A stretch of 5,475 bases of DNA. Origin: JAABYT01 sp041581935. GTDB taxonomy: Bacteria > Pseudomonadota > Gammaproteobacteria > HK1. Position 1 is the stretch's first letter, and every line of letters begins with the position of its first letter. The position numbers were made by a program, and so were the translations under genes. The notes under the pieces were generated by a model. It searched no databases and had not been told where the DNA came from. It saw nothing but the letters and a program-made list of their open reading frames with translations. Shown one piece after another: positions 1 through 5,361 of the stretch. The stretch spans positions 1 through 5,475 of the forward strand of contig JBFICP010000229.1 in NCBI GenBank assembly GCA_041581935.1, given 5' to 3'.

Positions 1-64
1 CTGGTCGCCGCTCAAGATCAAGGGCGGCACCGGCTCGCCCGGCAATCCGGTAGCCCTGTACTGA
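1..64 (+). CDS. 3' end of a cyclase / kynurenine-formamidase-like hydrolase (partial)
   Basis: Only the last 20 codons are present. The reading frame starting at base 2 runs to a TGA at 62-64 and contains LKIKGGTGSPGNP close to the C-terminus. A tail of the form PL-K-GGTGSP-NP-A followed by one or two hydrophobic residues is, from memory, typical of the cyclase family (PF04199: metal-dependent hydrolases including isatin hydrolase and kynurenine formamidase relatives). The catalytic HxGTHxDxP region lies outside the window, so the call rests on the tail alone. The gene is convergent with the peroxiredoxin gene and is followed 41 bases later by a bidirectional terminator. Whether it belongs functionally with the catabolic block further right cannot be told from here. 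The other two forward frames give low-complexity Arg-rich products and are unlikely. Confidence 0.5.
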   Translation, partial: WSPLKIKGGTGSPGNPVALY

Positions 65-105
65 TTGAGCCGAACCACGCCGGCTCGAGAAGTCAACGGG
101 CAGCC

Positions 106-138
106 AAAAAAAGAGGCGCCATGGCGGCGCCTCTTTTT
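106..138. terminator. Bidirectional intrinsic terminator between convergent genes
   Basis: A perfect 13-bp inverted repeat pairs 108-120 with 126-138 around a 5-base loop (ATGGC). The inner part is GC-rich (GAGGCGCC against GGCGCCTC) and the outer part is an A run on the left (106-112) and a T run on the right (134-138). Read rightward, the stem ends in TTTTT. Read leftward, the complementary strand gives the same GC stem followed by seven T. It can therefore end both the rightward gene stopping at 64 and the leftward peroxiredoxin gene stopping at 158. Confidence 0.9.
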
Positions 139-157
139 CAGTCGATTGCGATAGAGC

Positions 158-817
158 TCAGTTTGGCTGGGGCACGATGCGAATGTAGGGCTTCGGTGAT
201 TCCCAGCCACCGGGATATTTCTTCTTGGCCTCGTCATCGGAGACGGCGGGGATGATGATGACGTCCTCGCCGTTCTTCCAGTTCACCGGTGTCGCGACCT
301 TGTGCTTCGCGGTCAGCTGAATGGAATCGAGCACCCGCAGCACCTCGTCGAAATTTCTTCCCGTGCTCATGGGGTAAGTGAGCATCAGCTTGATCTTCTT
401 GTCCGGACCGATGACGAAAACCGTACGCACGGTTGCGTTGTCCATCGCCGTGCGCCCCGAAGCGCCGCCTGCGGCGCTCGCCGGAAGCATGTCGTAGAGC
501 TTGGCGATCTCGAGATTGGTGTCGCCGATAATCGGATAGTTGGGGGCGTGGCCCTGTGTCTCCTCGATGTCCTTCGCCCACTTCTCATGATCACCGGTGG
601 AATCGACACTGAGCCCGATAATCTTGCAGTTACGCTTGTCGAACTCGGGTTTGAGCCCCGCCATATAACCCAGCTCCGTGGTGCAGACCGGCGTGAAATC
701 CTTCGGGTGGGAAAACAGCACGGCCCACCCGTCGCCGATCCATTCGTGGAATTTAATGGTGCCCTGGGTGGTCTCGGCGGTAAAATCAGGTGCTTCGTCG
801 TTGATGTGCAGTGCCAT
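158..817 (-). CDS. 1-Cys peroxiredoxin, Prx6 subfamily
   Basis: This 219-residue thiol peroxidase is expected to reduce hydrogen peroxide and organic hydroperoxides in the cytoplasm. The N-terminal AhpC/TSA thioredoxin fold carries the motif FTPVCTTELG with peroxidatic Cys45 and Thr42. Arg131, in the segment RTVFVIGPDKK, is the family's conserved active-site Arg. The stretch YPMSTGRNFDEVLRV (about 148-162) and the long C-terminal extension (about 170-219, with PGGWESPKPY) are characteristic of the Prx6 group, and the length matches that group's usual 210-225 residues. The only other cysteine is Cys64, which is not at the resolving position of 2-Cys enzymes, so an external thiol such as glutathione or thioredoxin probably resolves the sulfenic acid. 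The ATG at 815-817 is preceded by GGAGA at 824-828, six bases away. Its link to the catabolic genes is probably only positional. Confidence 0.97.
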   Translation of the reverse strand: MALHINDEAPDFTAETTQGTIKFHEWIGDGWAVLFSHPKDFTPVCTTELGYMAGLKPEFDKRNCKIIGLSVDSTGDHEKWAKDIEETQGHAPNYPIIGDTNLEIAKLYDMLPASAAGGASGRTAMDNATVRTVFVIGPDKKIKLMLTYPMSTGRNFDEVLRVLDSIQLTAKHKVATPVNWKNGEDVIIIPAVSDDEAKKKYPGGWESPKPYIRIVPQPN

Positions 818-835
818 GGCGTTTCTCCATAGGTA

Positions 836-849
836 ATCCGCTAACGGAT
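836..849 (-). promoter_or_regulatory. Small inverted repeat in the peroxiredoxin leader
   Basis: ATCCG (836-840) and CGGAT (845-849) form a 5-bp inverted repeat around the 4-base spacer CTAA, eight bases upstream of the peroxiredoxin ribosome binding site. It could be a short leader hairpin or a compact operator half-site pair. It does not match the OxyR spacing pattern that one might look for at a peroxidase gene. With only 5 bp paired, chance is a real possibility. Confidence 0.25.
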
Positions 850-917
850 CGCGCCGGAGCGGAATTGCCCGGCACGCCGTGGGAGCCTCGCTTCGTGTTT
901 TTGTGTACGAACTCTGA

Positions 918-941
918 CCCGTGGTGCGTTTTGACCGCGGG
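918..941 (-). other. Stem-loop between the MR/MLE gene and the peroxiredoxin gene
   Basis: Bases 918-925 (CCCGTGGT) pair with 934-941 (ACCGCGGG) over eight positions, seven Watson-Crick plus one T-G wobble, around an 8-base loop. It lies 56 bases beyond the stop of the leftward enolase-superfamily gene. On that strand no T run follows, so it is not a standard intrinsic terminator. It may stabilise the 3' end of the MR/MLE message or slow transcription there. The rest of the 180-base gap (818-997) shows no convincing promoter boxes for the peroxiredoxin gene. Confidence 0.35.
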
Positions 942-997
942 AAGTGCTATGAGTTTACGCCCACAAAGTGGCGAATGCACCAGCCCCCGGTTCGCCG

Positions 998-2098
998 TCA
1001 CCCATCGTGGATCCGGTAGCGCTCGACGACGTCCCAATCCGGATCGGCGCCGAGCCCGGGTCCTTCCGGCAGGCGGAAATTTCCGTCCACGGGATCGATC
1101 AGGTCGCCGTAGAGACTCGCTTCCAGGTCGACGTACAACCGCTCGAGCAGCGCGCCATCGGGCAACGTCGCCGCCAGCTGCAACGACGCGGTAAAGCCCG
1201 GACCGAAATACGGCGAGTGGGGCATGATTGCCACCCCGTGCCTGCCCGCGAGCTCCGCCACCGCACGAAACTCGCTGACTCCTCCCACCTTGGTCACGCT
1301 GGGCTGAGCGTAGGTGACCGCGCCGGCGGCGAACATCTTCTGGAACTCGAAGGCGGTGCAGGCGTTTTCGCCGGCTGCCAGGGGCACGCCGGTATCCGCC
1401 TGCAGACGCGCCAGCGAGGCGAAATCCTCGGGCGGGAATATCGGCTCCTCGAGCCAGTGAATACCGTAAGGCTTGAACGCCAGCGCCATGCGCCGCGCCT
1501 CCTCCGGGGTCCAGGGACAGTTCGTGTCGACCATCAACGGCACGTCCGCGCCGAGCGCTTCGCGCGCCGCTGCCACCTCCGCCTCGGCAATCTCGTGGAG
1601 CTTGACCCAGCGATAGCCCTGGCCGACGGCGGCACGGCATCGTTGCGCGACGAGCGCCGTATCCCGGTAAAAGTAAAGACTGGCATAGCCCGGAATGGTC
1701 TCGACACGCGCGCTCCCGAGCAGGCGGTGCAGCGGCAGACCGGCGGCCTTGCCGGCGATGTCCCACAGAGCGATGTCGAGCCCCGAGAGCCCGAACAGCG
1801 TCAGCCCGTAGCGACCCTGGAGATGCAGCGCCTGCTGCACCTTGCGGTTGAGCCCGGCAATGTCGGCCGCATCGGCACCGATCGCGAGCGGCGCGATCAT
1901 GTCCTGCAATACGGCCTGCACCGCACGGCGACAGGCATAGCTGAAGGCCTCGCCGTATCCCACCAGCCCGCTATCGGTTTGCACTTTGACCAGCAGGATG
2001 CTGAGTGTCGTCCACGGCTGGCCCCCCAGCGTGTGGGCCTTGCTCCCCGGGTCGAAGGGAATTTCCAGGGGGATGGCTTCCAGGGCGGCGATCTTCAT
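998..2098 (-). CDS. Enolase-superfamily enzyme (MR/MLE type), atypical active site
   Basis: This 366-residue protein has the enolase-superfamily layout: an N-terminal capping domain (about 1-125, with DIALWDIAGKAAGLPLHRLLG at its end) and a (beta/alpha)7-beta barrel. Such enzymes use Mg2+ to abstract the alpha-proton of a carboxylate for racemisation, cycloisomerisation or dehydration. The metal ligands are visible as Asp191 (MVDTN), Glu217 (WLEEP) and Glu244 (AAGEN). The second-strand base motif reads K166-L-H168, not KxK. His294 (MPHSPYFGPG) and Glu319 (LLERL) align with mandelate racemase His297 and Glu317. The residue aligned with Asp270 of the racemase Asp-His dyad is Ser267 (QPSVTKVGG), exactly 27 residues before His294 as in the racemase. 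The product is probably a sugar-acid dehydratase or cycloisomerase, but the substrate is unknown. The gene is divergent from the amidohydrolase operon. The ATG at 2096-2098 was chosen for its Shine-Dalgarno sequence and because the fold begins at MKIAALEAIP. Confidence 0.93.
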   Translation of the reverse strand: MKIAALEAIPLEIPFDPGSKAHTLGGQPWTTLSILLVKVQTDSGLVGYGEAFSYACRRAVQAVLQDMIAPLAIGADAADIAGLNRKVQQALHLQGRYGLTLFGLSGLDIALWDIAGKAAGLPLHRLLGSARVETIPGYASLYFYRDTALVAQRCRAAVGQGYRWVKLHEIAEAEVAAAREALGADVPLMVDTNCPWTPEEARRMALAFKPYGIHWLEEPIFPPEDFASLARLQADTGVPLAAGENACTAFEFQKMFAAGAVTYAQPSVTKVGGVSEFRAVAELAGRHGVAIMPHSPYFGPGFTASLQLAATLPDGALLERLYVDLEASLYGDLIDPVDGNFRLPEGPGLGADPDWDVVERYRIHDG

Positions 2099-2209
2099 GG
2101 CTCTCTCCGAAGCGACGGTTGCGACGAATCCGGCGGGAGACGCACAATGCCCACGGATTCCGGGGGATCGACACACCCTATCACAACATAACGAAGCGAC
2201 TGTGCAAGC
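2099..2209. promoter_or_regulatory. Divergent promoter region with a 7-bp inverted repeat
   Basis: The 111 bases between two divergent start codons must carry promoters for both directions. Rightward, TTGCGA (2119-2124) and CACAAT (2143-2148), 18 bases apart, each match four of six consensus bases and are a tentative sigma-70 pair. No good leftward pair was seen. A perfect 7-bp inverted repeat, GAATCCG (2126-2132) and CGGATTC (2154-2160), has half-site centres 28 bp apart and brackets the CACAAT box. That position suits a repressor or activator controlling both units. The cognate regulator is not in the window. Confidence 0.45.
2101..2108 (-). promoter_or_regulatory. Ribosome binding site fixing the MR/MLE start
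   Basis: On the minus strand GGAGAGAG precedes the ATG at 2096-2098, with the GGAG core six bases away. The reading frame stays open upstream as far as 2506, over the divergent amidohydrolase gene. This site decides in favour of the 366-residue product over the much longer overlapping one. Confidence 0.75.
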
Positions 2210-3118
2210 ATGAGCCGAGACTTTCGATCGCTGCCGAAGATCGATGCCCACCATCATCTGTGGGATTTGGAGAATAACGACTATCCCTGGTTGCGCGAAC
2301 CGCGCGGGCCACGCATGTATGGCGACTATGAGGCCATGTGCCGAAGCTATCTCATCGAGGACTTCATCGCCGACAGTGCGCCCCACGGCGTCATCAAATC
2401 CGTGCACGTGCAGGCCAACTGGAACCCCGACGATCCGCTCGGAGAAACCCGCTGGTGTCAGAGCGTCGCCGACCGCCACGGCTTTCCCCACGCAATCGTC
2501 GCGCATGCAAACCTGGCAAACCCGGAGGTGGAGCGGCTGCTAGCGGCACACCGCGAATCGAACAACGTGCGCGGCATACGCCACATTCTGGGACACACCG
2601 ATGACCCTCTGCTCGAACGCCGGGATCGGCCGGACTACACGCGCGATTCCGCCTGGGCGCGGGGCTACCGCCTGCTTGCCAAGTTCGATCTGTCCTTCGA
2701 CCTGCAGGTTTTCCCGGCGCAGATGGAGGCGATGGCGAAGCTCGCCGCCCGTCACGAGGAGGTGCCGATCATCGTCTGCCACACCGGCTTCCCGTGGGAT
2801 CGCTCGGACGCCGGCGTCGAGGCGTGGCGACGTGGCATGCGTCGGCTCGCGGATCTTCCTCACGCGCACGCGAAGCTTTCTGGTCCCGGTATGGTCATGA
2901 TCGACTGGACCGTGGAGACCTTCGCGCCCTATGTTCACGAAACCATCGACATGTTTGCGCCGTCGCGCTGCATGTTCGCGAGCAACGTGCCGCCGGACGC
3001 GCTGTATAAAACGTATGATCAGATCTACGCGGGATTTTATGCCTGGGCGGCACGCTACTCGCCGAGTGAGCAACAGCAGATGTTTTACGACACCGCGGCG
3101 CGCGTTTACCGGATCTGA
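2210..3118 (+). CDS. Amidohydrolase-2 family (COG3618-like) lactonase/hydrolase
   Basis: This 302-residue TIM-barrel hydrolase resembles the predicted metal-dependent hydrolases of COG3618 / PF04909, which include sugar-lactone hydrolases and 2-pyrone-4,6-dicarboxylate lactonase relatives. It begins with the strand-1 motif IDAHHHLWD (Asp12, His14, His16) and continues with VRGIRHIL (120-127), SFDLQVFP (162-169), IIVCHTGFPWD (187-197, His191) and AKLSG (221-225). The last strand reads RCMFASNVPPD (253-263), so Asn259 stands where most relatives have the catalytic Asp of GSDWP. I recall other family members with SNFPVD here, so this is probably a subfamily trait and not damage. It is the first gene of a three-gene operon. 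An in-frame TAA at 2189-2191 rules out an upstream start, yet the Shine-Dalgarno sequence before the ATG is poor. Ring opening of a lactone is the likely role, inferred from family and from the MR/MLE neighbour. Confidence 0.9.
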   Translation: MSRDFRSLPKIDAHHHLWDLENNDYPWLREPRGPRMYGDYEAMCRSYLIEDFIADSAPHGVIKSVHVQANWNPDDPLGETRWCQSVADRHGFPHAIVAHANLANPEVERLLAAHRESNNVRGIRHILGHTDDPLLERRDRPDYTRDSAWARGYRLLAKFDLSFDLQVFPAQMEAMAKLAARHEEVPIIVCHTGFPWDRSDAGVEAWRRGMRRLADLPHAHAKLSGPGMVMIDWTVETFAPYVHETIDMFAPSRCMFASNVPPDALYKTYDQIYAGFYAWAARYSPSEQQQMFYDTAARVYRI

Positions 3119-3125
3119 CGAGACC

Positions 3126-3133
3126 GAGGAGAG
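3126..3133 (+). promoter_or_regulatory. Ribosome binding site for the GTG start at 3140
   Basis: GAGGAGAG lies six bases before the GTG at 3140-3142 and within the 21-base gap after the amidohydrolase stop. It supports the GTG as the true start of the oxidoreductase. This site is far stronger than the one at the first gene of the operon. Confidence 0.75.
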
Positions 3134-3139
3134 CTGACC

Positions 3140-4174
3140 GTGACTGAGACGAAACGCCGTCGAATTACGCTGGCGGCGCGGCCGCAGGGAGCGCCGAAGG
3201 ACGCTGATTTTGCCCTCGTCGAGGATGCCGTGCCGACACCCGGACGTGGTGAGATCCTACTGAGGACCATCTATCTGTCGCTCGACCCTTACATGCGCGG
3301 GCGCATGAACGCGGTGAAGTCCTACGCGCCCTTCGTGGAGATCGGTGAGACCATGGTCGGCGGCGCGGTTAGCGAGGTGATGACCTCCAACGACGATGGT
3401 TTTGCCCCCGGCGATCTGGTCGTCGGCTATACCGGCTGGCAGACGCATGCGGTCAGCGATGCAAAGGGGCTGCGCAAACTCGACACCGCGGCCGCACCCG
3501 TGTCGACGGCGCTGGGAATCCTCGGCATGCCCGGTCACACGGCCTACGTGGGCCTGCTGGATATCGGACGACCGAAGGCCGGGGAAACGGTCGTGGTTTC
3601 CGCGGCATCGGGCGCGGTCGGGTCCGTGGTCGGGCAAATCGCGCGCATCAAGCAATGCCGCGTGGTCGGCGTTGCCGGCGCTGCGGAAAAATGCCGCTAC
3701 GTCGTCGACGAGCTCGGCTTTGACGCGTGCGTGAGTCACCTCGAAGAGGGCTTGTCCGAGCGACTCGCGCAAGCGTGTCCCGACGGCATCGATGTCTTTT
3801 ATGACAACGTCGGCGGCAAGGTCTTCGCTGCGGCCTTCGAACGGCTCAACGTCGCCGCACGCGTTCCGATTTGCGGCATGATCTCGCACTACAACGAAAC
3901 CGCGCCTCCACCGGGACCGGACACGTTTCCGAAAGTATTGAGAGGAATCCTTACGAAGCGATTGACCATACAGGGATTCATCATTTTCGATCACCGGCAT
4001 CGCTGGAATAGCTTTCATGATGACATGTCCAAATGGATTCGAGACGGGCACGTCAAGTATCGTGAGGACTTCGTCGATGGACTCGAGAACGCGCCCCGTG
4101 CGTTTCAAGGTCTGCTCGAAGGGCGAAATTTCGGCAAGCTGATCGTTCGCGTAGGCGACGATCCGACCGTGTGA
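3140..4174 (+). CDS. NADP-dependent medium-chain oxidoreductase (COG2130 type)
   Basis: This 344-residue zinc-independent medium-chain dehydrogenase/reductase belongs to the group containing E. coli curcumin/dihydrocurcumin reductase, leukotriene B4 12-hydroxydehydrogenase-like enzymes and plant 2-alkenal reductases. These reduce carbon-carbon double bonds next to a carbonyl with NADPH. Diagnostic segments are LSLDPYMRGRM (46-56), GMPGHTAYVGLLDIG (129-143), the Rossmann dinucleotide loop AASGAVGSVVGQ (155-166), the AGAAEKC segment (179-185), where Lys184 fits NADP selection in this family, YDNVGG (221-226) and the C-terminal GRNFGKLIVRV (328-338). No catalytic-zinc cysteine/histidine set is present. 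Length is normal for the family. It is the middle gene of the operon, starting with GTG after a strong Shine-Dalgarno sequence. Its place in the pathway, perhaps saturating an enone made by the dehydratase step, is inference. Confidence 0.95.
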   Translation: MTETKRRRITLAARPQGAPKDADFALVEDAVPTPGRGEILLRTIYLSLDPYMRGRMNAVKSYAPFVEIGETMVGGAVSEVMTSNDDGFAPGDLVVGYTGWQTHAVSDAKGLRKLDTAAAPVSTALGILGMPGHTAYVGLLDIGRPKAGETVVVSAASGAVGSVVGQIARIKQCRVVGVAGAAEKCRYVVDELGFDACVSHLEEGLSERLAQACPDGIDVFYDNVGGKVFAAAFERLNVAARVPICGMISHYNETAPPPGPDTFPKVLRGILTKRLTIQGFIIFDHRHRWNSFHDDMSKWIRDGHVKYREDFVDGLENAPRAFQGLLEGRNFGKLIVRVGDDPTV

Positions 4175-4194
4175 GAACACTCAGGAGATAGCGA

Positions 4195-5163
4195 ATGCCC
4201 GGGACCAAACAGAGAATATTTGTCACGCGCCGCCTACCGCCGAATGTGGAGACGCGTCTCACCCGCGACTACCAGGCGACCTTGAATGTTGACGACAAAG
4301 TATACTCGTCCGCCGAAATCCTCGCCGCTGCCGAGGGCCACGACGGCATCCTTTGCTGCAGCACCGAGAAATTTTCCGCCGACGTCATCGCCGGGCTGCC
4401 GGAGAGCGTCAAGATTCTCGCCACGTTCTCCGTGGGCTACGAGCACATTGACATCTCTGCAGCCGAAGCTTGCGGCTTGAAGGTGACCAACACACCCGAC
4501 GTGCTCACCGACGCGACGGCGGATATTGCCTTGCTGTGCCTGCTCGGCGCCGCGAGACGCGGCGCCGAAGGCGACCGACTGGTGCGCAACGGAGAGTGGA
4601 AGGGCTGGTACACGACCATGATGCTCGGTACCCACGTGAGCGGCAAGCGACTGGGCATCTACGGAATGGGACGTATCGGCCGAGCGGTGGCACAACGCGC
4701 ACGCGGTTTCGACATGCGCATTCACTACCACAATCGATCGAGGCTCGACGCGACGCTCGAACAGGGGGCCACCTACCACGAAACCCCTGAATCCCTCATG
4801 GCGGTCAGTGATTTTTTCTCCATAAACGCTCCCTCCTCGCCCGAGACCCGGAAGTTCCTCAACGCTGAGCGCATCGCGCTGCTGCCTGACGGCGCGGTCG
4901 TCGCGAATACGGCCCGAGGCAACATGGTGGACGACGAGGCGCTCATCGCGGCGCTCACTTCCGGCAAGGTGGCAGCCGCAGGTCTCGACGTTTTCGACGG
5001 TGAGCCGGATATTCACCCCGGCTACCGGTCGCTCGACAACGTTTTCCTGCTGCCGCATCTGGGCAGCGCCACTCACGAGACCCGAGACGCCATGGGTTTT
5101 TGTTGCCTGGATAATCTCGATGCGTTCTTCTCCGGCAAGCCGTGTTCGTCACCGCTGACCTGA
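4195..5163 (+). CDS. D-2-hydroxyacid dehydrogenase (glyoxylate/hydroxypyruvate reductase type)
   Basis: This 322-residue enzyme is expected to reduce a 2-oxoacid such as glyoxylate or hydroxypyruvate to the D-hydroxyacid, or to run the reverse oxidation. The substrate-binding domain has FSVGYEHID (78-86) and NTPDVLTDATAD (99-110). The Rossmann domain has GIYGMGRIGRAVAQRARGF (154-172). The catalytic triad is complete: Arg241 (NTARGNMVD), Glu270 (DGEP) and His288 (LLPHLGSAT). After the second Rossmann strand the sequence is HNRSR (179-183), with Asn and Arg where NAD-dependent members carry an Asp, which suggests NADP(H) preference. The ATG at 4195 follows AGGAGA (4183-4188) with six bases between. 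The gene lies 20 bases after the oxidoreductase stop and is the last of the operon. The substrate cannot be fixed; glyoxylate, hydroxypyruvate and other 2-oxoacids remain possible. Confidence 0.95.
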   Translation: MPGTKQRIFVTRRLPPNVETRLTRDYQATLNVDDKVYSSAEILAAAEGHDGILCCSTEKFSADVIAGLPESVKILATFSVGYEHIDISAAEACGLKVTNTPDVLTDATADIALLCLLGAARRGAEGDRLVRNGEWKGWYTTMMLGTHVSGKRLGIYGMGRIGRAVAQRARGFDMRIHYHNRSRLDATLEQGATYHETPESLMAVSDFFSINAPSSPETRKFLNAERIALLPDGAVVANTARGNMVDDEALIAALTSGKVAAAGLDVFDGEPDIHPGYRSLDNVFLLPHLGSATHETRDAMGFCCLDNLDAFFSGKPCSSPLT

Positions 5164-5182
5164 GCATCGTGCGCGCGTAGTC

Positions 5183-5198
5183 GCGCCCGACCGGGCGT
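5183..5198 (+). terminator. GC-rich hairpin after the operon, no T run
   Basis: CGCCC (5184-5188) pairs with GGGCG (5193-5197) around a 4-base loop, extended by one G-T wobble at 5183/5198. It lies 20 bases after the dehydrogenase stop. No T tract follows, so at most it is a weak or factor-assisted terminator of the three-gene operon. The GC-rich run just before it (5171-5186) offers competing pairings. Confidence 0.3.
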
Positions 5199-5283
5199 GG
5201 CGCTCCGGGCCAGGGAGAAACGCGCTGGAGTGACCCCGTCGGCGAAGTGCGCCCTGAGTCACAACGGCGCACGGAAACGTAAC

Positions 5284-5289
5284 TATAAT
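5284..5289 (+). promoter_or_regulatory. Consensus TATAAT -10 box pointing right
   Basis: TATAAT at 5284-5289 is a perfect sigma-70 -10 hexamer in otherwise GC-rich DNA. The hexamer 17 bases upstream (ACAACG, 5261-5266) is a poor -35, and GTCACA (5258-5263) would leave a 20-base spacer. Transcription would begin near 5296 and run out of the window, since no gene starts between here and the end. Confidence 0.4.
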
Positions 5290-5338
5290 TTCGGGGTTCA
5301 GGCTTTCTCGGGTCACAACCAAACACCTCAACCGCAGC

Positions 5339-5361
5339 TCGGCTGTTGCTGGAGCAGCCGG
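5339..5361 (+). other. Stem-loop downstream of the TATAAT box
   Basis: CGGCTG (5340-5345) pairs with CAGCCG (5355-5360). The stem can extend by a T-G wobble on the outside (5339/5361) and by T-G and T-A pairs inside, leaving a 5-base loop (GCTGG). A competing pairing joins GAAC (5361-5364) with GTTC (5381-5384). It may be part of a structured leader RNA. No known riboswitch or small RNA was recognised. Confidence 0.3.

Noticed and set aside
786..1766. A 326-codon minus-strand frame overlapping the MR/MLE gene and the start of the peroxiredoxin gene.
   Set aside because: It is Arg/Gly/Ala-rich, shows no family motifs, and overlaps two well-supported genes in another frame.
968..2191. A 407-codon open frame on the plus strand, antisense to the MR/MLE gene.
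   Set aside because: Its product is Arg/Gln/His-rich without recognisable motifs, and the opposite strand encodes a protein with all the enolase-superfamily metal ligands. It is a shadow frame of high-GC coding DNA.
2181..2206. TCACA and TGTG elements resembling a CRP half-site pair in the divergent region.
   Set aside because: They are in the inverted orientation (TCACA then TGTG) relative to the TGTGA-N6-TCACA consensus and have the wrong spacing.
2099..2506. N-terminal extension of the MR/MLE frame to a start at 2506.
   Set aside because: It would overlap the amidohydrolase gene and the shared promoter region. The ATG at 2098 has a good ribosome binding site and begins exactly where the family fold begins.
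2540..3073. Minus-strand frame inside the amidohydrolase gene.
   Set aside because: The amidohydrolase frame carries all the family motifs; the antisense product is Arg/His-rich and motif-free.
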